64,000 bases of DNA from Pelosinus fermentans JBW45 (GCF_000271665.2 NZ_CP010978.1:4509001-4573000), one strand, 5' to 3'. Shown: positions 26,086 to 35,343, numbered from the stretch's first letter. Notes: generated from the letters alone by a model not told the origin. Numbers and translations: made by a program.

Positions 26086-26649
26086 CTATACATAATGGAG
26101 GCTACTTCTTTCAATATCTGCATTTAAGGTATCGGCATAAGTTGCAGTTTTCCTCAACATATACTCTCTCAAGGAACTCTCGCTACCTAACCGCCAGAGA
26201 ACTGTTGTAACTAATATTTCTTGAACATACTCAGAATCACTATAAGCCATTGATTCAAAAAAGTAAAAGTAATCCTGAATGCGTGTAATTTGTCCAGTTC
26301 TGAACAGCTCCAAAACATTGTTATTTACTAAGTCACCAAAAATAATATGTCCCATAATTCCATTCTCGTCACAATAAAAGCTGGATTCTTTTTCGTATTC
26401 CGAATAGACTTCCGGAAAGTATTTGAATAATAGCTTGTAAATATTCTCCTTGGTAACAAAAAAGACAAACTGCTTTTGCTCAAACGCCATTAACTCTATA
26501 GTAAAACCCTCTGAATCACAGAATTCAACCTCATATGCCGTTTTCGGATTTGTTTACTGTTCTAATATTGTTCCAATAGCTCCAGGATTAAGAATTTCAG
26601 TTCCCGATGTATCAATTAACCTAACTACGTCATATAACTCAATTTTCAT
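26086..26649 (-). pseudogene. DUF4926/DUF7674-like fusion with internal stop
   Basis: Starts at ATG 26649 behind GGGAGG. The first 31 codons (MKIELYDVVRLIDTSG..., GAIGTILEQ) followed, after a TAA at 26554-26556, by TAYEVEFCDSEGFTIELMAFEQ make a complete DUF4926-like domain. The same frame then runs without a break into a DUF7674-like segment (LLFKYFPEVYSEYEKE, FGDLVNNNVLELF, FFESMAYSDSEYVQ). Both families occur in toxin-immunity neighbourhoods. The nonsense codon makes it a pseudogene unless read through. A downstream restart at ATG 26490 has no ribosome site. Family names are from memory of the patterns. Confidence 0.6.
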
Positions 26650-26742
26650 ACCTACCTCCCAATAGCCAGCGTTATGATCATTGCAAATGCCAAAATGCCA
26701 GTATTATAAACCTATAATTGCTTTGAGCAAAACGGTTAAGCC

Positions 26743-27096
26743 TTACTTAAAGTTCTTACCACAGTTATGACAGAATTGGTGTGATCTTTTGCATGTGATG
26801 GTAAAACAACGCGAGCAAGGCTTATACATCAATCGTGTAAGCAAACATCCCAGTACCGCCATAAAGCATATGATGAAAAACGAAGTCCTTCCCATAAAAG
26901 CAGTCGCTAGTATGGCCCATGTAAAATATAAAAGCTCCAAGGACCATATATATATAAAGCCATGTATTTCTGTTCTCATGCTTGGGCGATTATCCATCCC
27001 GCAGCGGGGGCAATGTTTGTATACAATCTCTATACGTCCAAAGTTGCCTACAAGCTTGTTATTACACTTATGACATACATCTAAATTCAAGAACAT
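26743..27096 (-). CDS. Zinc-ribbon membrane protein, unknown
   Basis: 117 residues. An N-terminal treble of cysteine pairs (CHKCNN, CPRCGM) and a C-terminal set (CSRCFTITC, CHNCGKNFK) flank two membrane segments (LELLYFTWAILATAFM and SFFIICFMAVLGCLL). Such zinc-ribbon/two-span proteins are common in Firmicutes accessory regions and have no known function. It sits inside the proposed ssrA island. Confidence 0.55.
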   Translation of the reverse strand: MFLNLDVCHKCNNKLVGNFGRIEIVYKHCPRCGMDNRPSMRTEIHGFIYIWSLELLYFTWAILATAFMGRTSFFIICFMAVLGCLLTRLMYKPCSRCFTITCKRSHQFCHNCGKNFK

Positions 27097-27139
27097 AACC
27101 CCTCCCTATATCTGTAATTTAAGATGTCAATGGGACACA

Positions 27140-28007
27140 TGTCAAGGGGACTGGTCCTTTGACACTTGCGCCTTTCTTACCATTTCACGGTTTAGTTCCA
27201 ATGTCTCCGCAATGCCTCTTAGAGACAAGTTGGATTTTTCCATCAGAAGTTTTATCAGTTCCTCTCTTAGCGATTTATTGCCTACATTTCTCAAATCATT
27301 GATTCCTATTCCTTTTTCAGCCAAATACCTATTTATATATTCATTCACATTTAACTGATCTATTTCTTTCTCTTCACGGACATCCAGAAAAGTTCCCTCA
27401 CTTACCTCATGATTGAACCTTACAAACTCCATTAAGGCTTTTTCATTAAAGTTCGAAAGGATACCCAATACTTCCCTTGTATCCGTCAGGTTTCTTCCTA
27501 TGCCTATATAATCCCTATAGCTACTCCACTTATATCCATCAACTGTTCCAATACCAGGTTTTACAGGATTCTGATGTATATATCTTATGGCTGCAAGCAG
27601 ATAGCTATCATCCTCAATATTTTCACTTTTAAATCTTTCCTGAAATACATGACCGATGCGTTTATATTTTTTATTGAAATAATAGGAATAACTTGTAGCA
27701 ATCCTTTTTACGATACTTGCTATTGGATCTTTACCTTCTTTTATGATTAGGTGGATGTGGTTATCCATTACACAGTAAGCATAGAGAAAATACTCTTCGG
27801 CTTTCTTTTTATCTCCCAAAGTATCAATCATTCTTGCTTTGTCTTCTTCATCTACGAATATCTTTTCTCGATTATTACCTCTTAACATTATATGGTAAAC
27901 CTGCGTTTGGCTTTTTATTCGAGCATATCTTGGCATACTGCTCACCCCCTAATATACAAAGTTTACCATCTTATTATTTCAGTGTCAATGTACCTGTCCC
28001 CTTGACA
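27140..28007 (-). mobile_element. REP-associated transposon, copy 1
   Basis: Ends carry TGTCAAGGGGAC(T/A)GGTCC on one side and ACCTGTCCCCTTGACA on the other, each able to form its own short hairpin. The internal sequence is nearly identical to the copy at 30412. It contains one transposase gene and no passenger. Confidence 0.8.
27142..27945 (-). CDS. REP-associated tyrosine transposase (Y1/IS200-like), copy 1
   Basis: 267 residues. The Y1 HUH nuclease core shows the metal-binding His pair in DNHIHLIIKEG (near residue 62) and the catalytic Tyr region ATSYSYYFNKKYKRIGHVFQERFKS. A C-terminal extension ends in a helix-turn-helix-like LSLRGIAETLELNREMVRKA. Such enzymes nick single-stranded DNA at REP hairpins. 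The last codons and the stop lie inside the terminal repeat of the element. It differs from copy 2 at only a few residues. Confidence 0.88.
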   Translation of the reverse strand: MSSMPRYARIKSQTQVYHIMLRGNNREKIFVDEEDKARMIDTLGDKKKAEEYFLYAYCVMDNHIHLIIKEGKDPIASIVKRIATSYSYYFNKKYKRIGHVFQERFKSENIEDDSYLLAAIRYIHQNPVKPGIGTVDGYKWSSYRDYIGIGRNLTDTREVLGILSNFNEKALMEFVRFNHEVSEGTFLDVREEKEIDQLNVNEYINRYLAEKGIGINDLRNVGNKSLREELIKLLMEKSNLSLRGIAETLELNREMVRKAQVSKDQSP

Positions 28008-28013
28008 CGCAAA

Positions 28014-28046
28014 AGACACCTATCAGCTTTCGCATTGCTGATAGGT
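28014..28046. terminator. Hairpin with T-rich tail
   Basis: ACCTATCAGC/GCTGATAGGT stem followed by CTTTCTT on the plus strand, just outside transposon copy 1. Confidence 0.5.
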
Positions 28047-28428
28047 CTTTCTTACACTACTGCTATTTTTCACTACAAAACTGTCAATTCTGAGGCTGGG
28101 CGAATATTTTTAACAGTGGTAAGTAAATAGGGATGGATAATCTGCTTTTATATGCAGCAAAAAACACGGTACCCCAATAACGAAGGCTGTGTTTTGGTTT
28201 TTCACAAAATTAAGTTATTATTTATCTTTTCTGATACTATGTAGTACTACGTAGTATATCGCAATAATTTTGATATTTATAAAGTAAAATTTATCAATTG
28301 GATTAAGAAAACTGACAAAACACCCGATTATCCTTAGAGGAATATGTTTTATTTTCGTGAGCGTAAAATAATCCCCACCTTGGAAACAAGATGAGGATTA
28401 GAATGGCAGGCCCCTCCCGGCCCGTCTT
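28047..28428. other. 382-bp region with two palindromes
   Basis: Contains an AAAACAC/GTGTTTT hairpin at about 28167-28200 and an operator-like near-palindrome at 28234-28257 built of TACTA(T/C)GTAGTA units. No gene is apparent. Confidence 0.35.
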
Positions 28429-28750
28429 AAAGCCACATATAGGATGTAGCGTCCGCAGGCCTTCCCGGTTCTTTTAGAACCTGCAAAGTGGTCTCATCTG
28501 CGTGAAGAATATCCTTTTGCAGCAGATGTTCATGCAACCGCTCCTACACGGGACGCAGCAAACGTCGAAAAACCTCAACCAGCCAGTTAGAAAGCGTCTG
28601 ACGGCTTAAGGCAATACCTTGTTGCTCTAGCTGCTGTTCCTGCCGGTACGGCGGCACACCCAACATGAATTTCTGCTCAATGACATGAGAAACAGCTGAC
28701 GGAGAGGCTAGACTCTTGGGCATCATCGGCGCAGGCATGGGAGCCGTATG
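28429..28750 (-). pseudogene. IS66-family transposase relic
   Basis: The minus strand encodes MPAPMMPKSLASPSAVSHVIEQKF, split as PKSLASPS plus following residues, then PPYRQEQQLEQQGIALSRQTLSNW, the hallmark central segment of IS66 TnpC. An in-frame stop follows, and after it HADETTLQVLKEPGR with the catalytic-region HADET, ending in YMWL and a stop. Both ends are missing. It is a decayed fragment inside the proposed island. Confidence 0.8.
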
Positions 28751-28858
28751 ATTAAGGGATTGGTGAAGCAGAAGAGAGAGGTTGGGGAAGAAACAGCACC
28801 GGAAAAATGATAACAAAATTTTAGCAAGCAAAAGCAGATTACCAAAGGAGTGAGGAAC

Positions 28859-29515
28859 TTGAGTATTGTAAGAAAAATGGTGTGGATTGCGGCAAGTGTA
28901 ATGATTTTGGCGGTCATAGCCGGTTGTGGTGATACCCAGCCAAAAACAACGCCTGAGCAGGCGGCGATGATATTTTGCAATGTCGTACTCAAAAAGGATT
29001 TTAGCGAAGCTGAAAAAATCGGAATAAAGAAAGAGGATCAACCGCAATGGGAGGAAGAACGCAACAAGATTTTCAGAAATTCTGCAATAAAGATACTGCA
29101 GGCATGGAAAATAAAAGATACAAAGAATATCGATAGTTTAATGCTGATAGTGGAAAAATCAACCAATAAAATGGAAGTTATTAAAGTTGATTCGATGTCA
29201 ACTCAACCGACGATTGCGGTGGTTAAAGTATCTGTGCGTGACGTAGACCTCACGAAATTTATGGACGAAGTAATTTTTCCGGTGCTTGAGAACGAAGATC
29301 CCAATAAGCTTGGCAGCAAGGAGAACATAGCAAGCTTGTTCGTGCAGACCTTTGAACAAAACATGGATAAAATTACGCTGGTTAAAGACGCAGACGTAGA
29401 GCCTTTTGAAATGATACTGACGCTTGATGAAAAGAGCGGTTATTGGCAAGCTGACAAAGGATCTATATCATTTTTATTGCGAATGGTGGGAGATCACCAC
29501 TCAACGAAAAACTGA
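28859..29515 (+). CDS. Lipoprotein, DUF5105-like
   Basis: 218 residues with a lipoprotein signal peptide and lipobox (LAVIAGC, cysteine near residue 23). The mature part begins with TTPEQAAMIFCNVVLKKDF and shares the layout of DUF5105-like Firmicutes lipoproteins, which are extracellular and of unknown role. The start was set at TTG 28859, eight bases after AAAGGAG; an in-frame GTG lies inside that site. It is the only plus-strand gene in the island. Confidence 0.65.
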   Translation: MSIVRKMVWIAASVMILAVIAGCGDTQPKTTPEQAAMIFCNVVLKKDFSEAEKIGIKKEDQPQWEEERNKIFRNSAIKILQAWKIKDTKNIDSLMLIVEKSTNKMEVIKVDSMSTQPTIAVVKVSVRDVDLTKFMDEVIFPVLENEDPNKLGSKENIASLFVQTFEQNMDKITLVKDADVEPFEMILTLDEKSGYWQADKGSISFLLRMVGDHHSTKN

Positions 29516-29716
29516 ACATGATTACAATTTTTTTAGGGTGTGGGACGTAAAAATACCGGAAGAGCTTGCTTCTCTTCCGGTACGGTTTTGGCAGTGTCGA
29601 GGGGACGGGGTTATTGGCAACACATTCCGTTCAAATGAAGATAAAATGTACGCTAATCCTTGAATCCTCTGGTTTAGCGTATTTATTATCTAAGCCAATT
29701 GAGTTGCCATATTAAT

Positions 29717-30354
29717 TTAACAAACTTTCTCGACGTACTGCTTAAATTGCTCTAGGCTAGTAAACAATTGATTTGGCTGCAATATGCTCAATTGTTTTTG
29801 GTCGGCCGTTTCAGCCCAGGCCGCAGCCACTATAGGGATATTAATTCCTTAGCAGCTATAACATCGCTGGGTGCATCCCCCACATATATACTTTCCTCTG
29901 GAGCCATTTGAAAATGATTTAACACACGTCTTATCCCCAGAACTTTGCTAGGTCCGAGTGAAGAACCCGTTTCAATAACCTCAAAATAGGGTTTTATTCC
30001 ATACTTTTCAAGCGTAATTTCTGTACTCCTCTTCCCCTTACCTGTAACCATGGCTAAACGTATATTTCGATTCTTTAGGAGCTCGAGGATTTCAAACATT
30101 CCTTTAAACGGGGCTCCACACATGTCATGCAAATTATGATAATGATGTATATAGTCTTCAATCCCCTTTTCGTAATGACTCGGAATTAGGGCGCGGATCG
30201 TTCCTTCTTCAGAGGGCCCAAATGTGTCAATAATCTCTTGGTCACTTAAGGTCCTGCTTGCGAGAGGCTCTATAGCTTTCTTAAATGCTAGTATACATAG
30301 GGGAAGCGTATTTCCAATTGTGCCGTCCAAATCAAAAATTACACTTTTGATCAT
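29717..30354 (-). pseudogene. HAD-superfamily phosphatase, frameshifted
   Basis: Begins MIKSVIFDLDGTIGNTLPL with the DxDGT nucleophile, has MVTGKGKRS (motif II) and VGDAPSD (motif III/IV), as in phosphoglycolate-phosphatase-like HAD hydrolases. The frame ends early at TAG 29830. Shifting by one base at about 29845, in a TTAATA that probably was TTAAATA, restores IPIVAAAWAETADQKQL and a normal C-terminus ending at 29717. The ATG at 30354 follows GAGGAGG. The early domain remains intact, so residual function cannot be excluded, and a sequencing error is possible. Confidence 0.75.
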
Positions 30355-30411
30355 CTTCAATCCTCCTCATTCTGCAAAAAACGAATCACTTTGCACGGAC
30401 TTGCTATAGGA

Positions 30412-31292
30412 TGTCAAGGGGACAGGTCCTTTGACACTTGCGCCTTTCTTACCATTTCACGGTTTAGTTCCAATGTCTCCGCAATGCCTCTTAGAGACAA
30501 GTTGGATTTTTCCATCAGAAGTTTTACCAGTTCCTCTCTTAGCGATTTATTGCCTACATTTCTCAAATCATTGATTCCTATTCCTTTTTCAGCCAAATAC
30601 CTATTTATATATTCATTCACATTTAACTGATCTATTTCTTTCTCTTCACGGACATCCAGAAAAGTTCCCTCACTTACCTCATGATTGAACCTTACAAACT
30701 CCATTAAGGCTTTTTCATTAAAGTTCGAAAGAATACCCAATACTTCCCTTGTATCCGTCAGGTTTCTTGCTATGCCTATATAATCCCTATAGCTACTCCA
30801 CTTATATCCATCAACTGTTCCAATACCAGGTTTTACAGGATTCTGATGTACATATCTTATGGCTGCAAGCAGATAGCTATCATCCTCAATATTTTCACTT
30901 TTAAATCTTTCCTGAAATACATGACCGATGCGTTTATATTTTTTATTGAAATAATAGGAATAACTTGTAGCAATCCTTTTTACGATACTTGCTATTGGAT
31001 CTTTACCTTCTTTTATGATTAGGTGGATGTGGTTATCCATTACACAGTAAGCATAGAGAAAATACTCTTCGGCTTTCTTTTTATCTCCCAAAGTATCAAT
31101 CATTCTTGCTTTGTCTTCTTCATCTACGAATATCTTTTCTCGATTATTACCTCTTAACATTATATGGTAAACCTGCGTTTGGCTTTTTATTCGAGCATAT
31201 CTTGGCATACTGCTCACCCCCTAATATACAAAGTTTACCATCTTATTATTTCAGTGTCAATGTACCTGTCCCCTTGACCTGTCCCCTTGACA
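30412..31292 (-). mobile_element. REP-associated transposon, copy 2
   Basis: Same structure as copy 1. The right end differs by a tandem repetition of CCTGTCCCCTTGAC, giving one extra 14-base unit. It lies between the HAD pseudogene and ssrA. Confidence 0.8.
30414..31217 (-). CDS. REP-associated tyrosine transposase, copy 2
   Basis: 267 residues, identical to copy 1 except for a few substitutions (for example RYVHQ for RYIHQ, IGIARN for IGIGRN, EELVKL for EELIKL). The HUH pair and Tyr are intact, so both copies may be active. The high identity means recent duplication. Confidence 0.88.
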   Translation of the reverse strand: MSSMPRYARIKSQTQVYHIMLRGNNREKIFVDEEDKARMIDTLGDKKKAEEYFLYAYCVMDNHIHLIIKEGKDPIASIVKRIATSYSYYFNKKYKRIGHVFQERFKSENIEDDSYLLAAIRYVHQNPVKPGIGTVDGYKWSSYRDYIGIARNLTDTREVLGILSNFNEKALMEFVRFNHEVSEGTFLDVREEKEIDQLNVNEYINRYLAEKGIGINDLRNVGNKSLREELVKLLMEKSNLSLRGIAETLELNREMVRKAQVSKDLSP

Positions 31293-31324
31293 CGTTGGCG
31301 ACAAGTTACTTTCATAAAACAAAA

Positions 31325-31375
31325 CCTCCACCTAATGTATAATAGAGATAAAATCTATTATACATTAGGTGGAGG
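31325..31375 (-). terminator. ssrA terminator hairpin
   Basis: A 21-bp perfect stem (31325-31345 with 31355-31375) beginning CCTCCACC, followed by TTTTGTTTT on the minus strand. Related hairpin at 20140-20170. Confidence 0.8.
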
Positions 31376-31386
31376 GGATATTCAAT

Positions 31387-31733
31387 TGGTGGAGGCGAGG
31401 AGAATCGAACTCCTGTCCAAAGGCATTACTACATGGGCTTCTCCGAGCGCATTCTGTACTTTAACATTCGCTCCATTGACGCTTACAGACGAGCTTCGCT
31501 GGTGCTATCTCTTTAAAATTTCCCAGTCGGTCCGCGGAGAATTAGACCTCAGGTATCCTGCATCGTGACGTCCTATCCTTCTCCGCAGGAGGGGAGACGG
31601 TAGAACGTTAGCATTAAGCTGCTAAAGCGTATTCGTTGTTTTCAATTATTGTTTTTCCACCGTATTGCGGGCTGATGGAACCCCGGCTCGCTACCCATGC
31701 CACAACAACCCCTGTCGAAACCATTACGCCCCC
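31387..31733 (-). ncRNA. ssrA: tmRNA
   Basis: 347 bases. The 5' GGGGGCG pairs with the 3' CGCCTCC to make the seven-base acceptor stem with one G-U, and CCA is encoded at 31387-31389. TGGTTTCGACAGG near the 5' end and GTTCGATTC in the T-arm are conserved. The tag frame at 31614-31658 reads GKTIIENNEYALAA then TAA, ending in the proteolysis signal ALAA. It rescues stalled ribosomes and marks the product for degradation. Its 3' end is the presumed integration site of the neighbouring island. Confidence 0.95.
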
Positions 31734-32035
31734 GATTTCAACATTGCATGATAATGACTCGAAAACTATGCGTGTACGCTTCAACACACATAACTCTCCT
31801 GTGTATCATTATGTACTTATTATATCATACAATCAATCAATCTACCAACTATAAGTATTACCATTTTTATAAGATCATCATGTTAGCATTTATCTTCAAT
31901 AACAAATTTTAAAATACTCAATTTTTGAATAAGGCGGAATAGGATGTAACAAAATAAAAATTTCTATATCAAGTCTTTTATCAAACTCGCAGGAAATTAC
32001 TTTTATAAGCAGGAATATACTACAGAACAAAGGAG
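31734..32035. other. 302-bp divergent promoter region
   Basis: Holds the promoters of ssrA (minus) and the EamA transporter gene (plus). It is AT-rich; I see no known RNA or operator. Confidence 0.35.
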
Positions 32036-32950
32036 ATGATTCCACTGAGTCAACAACATTTAGGTGCTTTATTAGTCTTATTATCAGCTGCGGGCTTTAG
32101 CACTTTAGCAATTTTTATTAAGCTTGCATATGGCGCAGGTGCTAATACCCTTACTATACTGACCATGCGTTTTGTATTGGCATCCTTATGCCTATGGCTG
32201 TTATTACGTTATTTAAAGATTTCGCCTCGTATTCCAACCAAAACTGCAATCAAACTCTGTCTAATGGGAGCACTGGGCTACGGCACCATGTCTTTAGCAT
32301 TTGCAGCTTCCTTGCAATACCTGCCTGCTTCCTTATCTGAAATGCTGCTCTTTACCTATCCTACGATCGTGAGCGTTCTTTCTTTCCTGATTGGCGATGA
32401 AGAATTTAGCTGGCAAAAAGGTGCCTCTCTTGCAATTTGTTTACTAGGTCTTTTTTTTATTTTAGGCGTCTCATTTACTGGTCTTAGCCAAGTAGGCATC
32501 CTGCTGGGCTTAAGCAGTGCCATTGTATATTCTTGTTATATTCTCATTGGTAATCGAGTGCTAAAAGATGTTCATGCATTAGTTGCCACCACCTATGTAT
32601 CTTCCGCTGCAGGCCTTGCCTTTGCTGCTTACAGCATTACGACAGGTCAGCTTATACTGACAACTCTTCCCCTCCACGGTTGGCTGGCGTTAGCAGGAAC
32701 AGCTACTTTCGGGACTATATTAGGTATTTTGGGATTTTTTGCTGGCATTACAAAAATCGGAGCAGCTAATGCTTCGATCATCAGCACTGCTGAACCAGTC
32801 CTGACAGTCTTACTCTCAGTGTTAATACTAGGAGAAGCCCTTACACTCCTTCAAAGTTTAGGCGGCCTTTTGGTTATTGGCAGCATATTGCTTTTACAAC
32901 TGTGTACGAATGGCTCCAATATCAAAGATGAAAGTCTGGAAATAGGTTAA
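32036..32950 (+). CDS. EamA/DMT-family transporter
   Basis: 304 residues with ten predicted membrane segments in two EamA repeats (LLSAAGFSTLAIFIKLAYGAG opens the first, LLGLSSAIVYSCYILIGNRVL the second). Members export metabolites or amino acids or import nucleotide-sugar-like compounds. The substrate is unknown. The annotated ATG 32036 directly abuts AAAGGAG with no spacing. The CTG at 32045 has ideal spacing, so the real start may be CTG or the ATG may be used inefficiently. Confidence 0.82.
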   Translation: MIPLSQQHLGALLVLLSAAGFSTLAIFIKLAYGAGANTLTILTMRFVLASLCLWLLLRYLKISPRIPTKTAIKLCLMGALGYGTMSLAFAASLQYLPASLSEMLLFTYPTIVSVLSFLIGDEEFSWQKGASLAICLLGLFFILGVSFTGLSQVGILLGLSSAIVYSCYILIGNRVLKDVHALVATTYVSSAAGLAFAAYSITTGQLILTTLPLHGWLALAGTATFGTILGILGFFAGITKIGAANASIISTAEPVLTVLLSVLILGEALTLLQSLGGLLVIGSILLLQLCTNGSNIKDESLEIG

Positions 32951-32956
32951 GTATTT

Positions 32957-33715
32957 TTATAACATACTCTTTAAAAATGCTTGTGTGCGCGGATGCTCTG
33001 GATTGTTAAAGATTTGTTCCGGTGTGCCTTCTTCCACAATATCGCCGTTATCCATAAAAATAACACGTTGAGCCACTTCTCGGGCAAAGGCCATTTCATG
33101 GGTTACAACGATCATTGTCATATGTTCTAAGGCAAGCTGACGCATGGCTTTTAATACTTCTCCCGTCAACTCTGGATCCAGGGCAGATGTGGGCTCATCG
33201 AACAGCATGATATCAGGCTTCATCGCTAAGGCTCTTGCAATCGCAACCCGCTGTTTTTGACCGCCTGACAATCTTGATGGATAGCTATTCTTTTTCTCAA
33301 ATAGTCCTACCTTTTTAAGCAGTTCTTCCGCTTCAGGAATAATAAGCTCTTTTTTGATTCCTTTCACCAACATCGGCGCTTCGATAATATTATCGATCAC
33401 TGTCATGTGAGGAAATAAATTAAACTGCTGAAATACCATACCCATTTTAAAACAAATTTCCCGAGCCTTTTGCTCTGAAACGTACTGGCATTTTCCCTCT
33501 GTATCTTCCGTGGCAAGAATTTCACCCTCAATTTCAATTGTTCCCTGGTCAATGATTTCCAATCGGTTTAAACACCTAAGAAGAGTACTTTTACCAGATC
33601 CGGAAGGTCCAATAATAGCTACAACTTCTCCTTGTGCGACTTCAAGGCTAATGCCTTTTAAGACTTCAAGATGATTAAATTTTTTGTGGATATTTTTCAA
33701 ACGTAACATATTCAT
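32957..33715 (-). CDS. Polar amino-acid ABC transporter ATPase
   Basis: 252 residues: Walker [10 protein letters not shown], the Q-loop in [12 protein letters not shown], signature [14 protein letters not shown], Walker [15 protein letters not shown] and the H-loop [21 protein letters not shown] and the closing [17 protein letters not shown] are typical of GlnQ/TcyN-type ATPases. It is the last gene of a three-gene operon (binding protein, permease, ATPase), twelve bases after the permease. Confidence 0.9.
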   Translation of the reverse strand: MNMLRLKNIHKKFNHLEVLKGISLEVAQGEVVAIIGPSGSGKSTLLRCLNRLEIIDQGTIEIEGEILATEDTEGKCQYVSEQKAREICFKMGMVFQQFNLFPHMTVIDNIIEAPMLVKGIKKELIIPEAEELLKKVGLFEKKNSYPSRLSGGQKQRVAIARALAMKPDIMLFDEPTSALDPELTGEVLKAMRQLALEHMTMIVVTHEMAFAREVAQRVIFMDNGDIVEEGTPEQIFNNPEHPRTQAFLKSML

Positions 33716-33727
33716 AAAAACTCACTC

Positions 33728-34381
33728 CTACTCATCGTATGCTGCATAGCGCTCTTCCAATTTATTAAATACCCATGTTAATACCAAGGTCATTGCCAAA
33801 TAAAATACAGCCGCAATAACAAAAGGGGTCATATCAAACTCTCGCTGTACGATGGTTCTAGCAGTTCTAAGTAAATCATTCATGGCAAGAACATAGATGA
33901 GAGATGTGTCTTTCACAAGTGTAATGGTTTCATTACTAATGGGCGGTACTACCCGTTTTAAGACCTGGGGAAGTATGATTCGCCTCATCGTCTGGACATA
34001 TGTCATACCTAGTACTTTACTTGCTTCATATTGCCCCCGTTCAATAGATTGTATTCCCCCACGAAAAATTTCTGCAAAATAAGCTGCATAATTGAGTACA
34101 AATGCCAGAATAGCTGCTGAAAAGTCCGGTAATTTAATACCGATATAAGGCACTAAAGGTAGCGCATAATATACAAATAAGAGCTGGAGCATGAGGGGTG
34201 TCCCCCGCATCAACCATATGTATGTCTCTACTAAAAAGCTAATAGGTTTGTATTTCGATATACGAGCCAATGACAAAAGCAAGCCTAAAGGCAATGAAAG
34301 CACTAAGGTAATAAAGAACATTTGTAGTGTCACATTGACTCCATCCAGCATAGGCCCCATCATGGTTATTATTTTTTCCAT
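33728..34381 (-). CDS. Amino-acid ABC transporter permease
   Basis: 217 residues with about five membrane segments and the HisM/GlnP-type EAA loop (EASKVLGMTYVQTMRRIILPQVLKRVVPP). YIWLMRGTPLMLQLLF is the usual conserved stretch. It forms the channel with the adjacent ATPase. Confidence 0.9.
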   Translation of the reverse strand: MEKIITMMGPMLDGVNVTLQMFFITLVLSLPLGLLLSLARISKYKPISFLVETYIWLMRGTPLMLQLLFVYYALPLVPYIGIKLPDFSAAILAFVLNYAAYFAEIFRGGIQSIERGQYEASKVLGMTYVQTMRRIILPQVLKRVVPPISNETITLVKDTSLIYVLAMNDLLRTARTIVQREFDMTPFVIAAVFYLAMTLVLTWVFNKLEERYAAYDE

Positions 34382-34508
34382 TCATCTTCTCCTCTTTCTT
34401 GACTTTTAAAAATACAGCTTTTATTATATCATATCTCCATGGGTGATTGGCGTAAGAAAAATCCTAGGCATCCTTTAAAACATACACCGCAGAGGCGCAG
34501 AGAAAAGA

Positions 34509-34542
34509 TAGAAGGCTAATGGCATCAACCATTAGCCTTCTA
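34509..34542 (-). terminator. Terminator after the binding-protein gene
   Basis: A 14-bp stem (AGAAGGCTAATGG core) followed by TATCTTTTC on the minus strand. It would attenuate read-through from the binding-protein gene into the permease, giving excess binding protein. A GCAGAGGCGCAGAG repeat fragment adjoins it at 34480. Confidence 0.7.
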
Positions 34543-34545
34543 TTG

Positions 34546-35328
34546 TTACTTAACGATGTCTGACCCAAACCATTTCTGTGATATTTTAGCAGAAGTTCCA
34601 TCTTTTTTCATTTCATTTAATGCTTTCTGCATTTTATCCCGGAGATCTGTATCTTCTTTTCTAAATCCGATACCATACGTACCGACTTCACCGATAGGCT
34701 TTTCAATGGCTACGTATTTATCTTTTTCCTTGGACATATAATATCTGCCAAGTATTTCATCTGTAACAACTGCATCAACTCTACCTGTGTTAAGATCCAT
34801 AAATGCAGCAATAAAGTCTGGATATACTTTGAAATCTTTTAAAGAGTTTTTCAATTGAACATCTTTTAAAACTTCTTCTTCTCCGATACTGGCTTGCTGT
34901 ACGCCTACCACTTTTCCGCTTAAATCAGCTGCACTTTTAATAGGAGAACCTGCAAGTACAAAAATCAATTGTTTACTTTCCATATAGGGATCACTAAATA
35001 ATACATTTTTTTTCCGTTCTTCAGTGATATTCATACCATTCCACAAGGCGTCAATCCGTTTAGCGCTTAATTCTGCTTCTTTACTACTCCAGTCAATTGG
35101 CTTAAATTCCACTTCCATGTCGAGTTTCTTAGCTGCTTCTTTAGCCATATCTATATCAAAACCAACGATGTTATTTTTTTCATCTCGAAAACCCATAGGA
35201 GGAAAACTATCATCCAAGCCTATTACAATTTTCTTCTTTGCTGCCCCCTTGGTATCAGCGCTGCCGCATCCTGTTAAAGCCATACCTGCCATCATAAGTA
35301 ATAATACCAACGCAACTATTTTCTTCAT
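34546..35328 (-). CDS. Amino-acid ABC transporter substrate-binding lipoprotein
   Basis: 260 residues. Lipoprotein signal with lipobox MALTGC, then a type II periplasmic-binding fold (IVIGLDDSFPPMGFRDEKNNIVGFDIDMAKEAAKKL, with VVGVQQASIGEE). The start was set at ATG 35328 behind GGGGGAT; a GTG at 35343 lies within that site. It is the first gene of the operon, so the specificity of the transporter is set here. Cystine, glutamine or another polar amino acid are possible; the sequence does not decide. Confidence 0.9.
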   Translation of the reverse strand: MKKIVALVLLLMMAGMALTGCGSADTKGAAKKKIVIGLDDSFPPMGFRDEKNNIVGFDIDMAKEAAKKLDMEVEFKPIDWSSKEAELSAKRIDALWNGMNITEERKKNVLFSDPYMESKQLIFVLAGSPIKSAADLSGKVVGVQQASIGEEEVLKDVQLKNSLKDFKVYPDFIAAFMDLNTGRVDAVVTDEILGRYYMSKEKDKYVAIEKPIGEVGTYGIGFRKEDTDLRDKMQKALNEMKKDGTSAKISQKWFGSDIVK

Positions 35329-35343
35329 GTATAAATCCCCCAC

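Noticed and set aside
28234..28257. TACTA-GTAGTA near-palindrome as a BlaI/CopY-type operator
   Set aside because: No matching regulator or target gene nearby.
32036..32047. CTG 32045 as the true start of the EamA gene
   Set aside because: Spacing favours it, but CTG starts are rare and ATG 32036 cannot be excluded, so I kept ATG.
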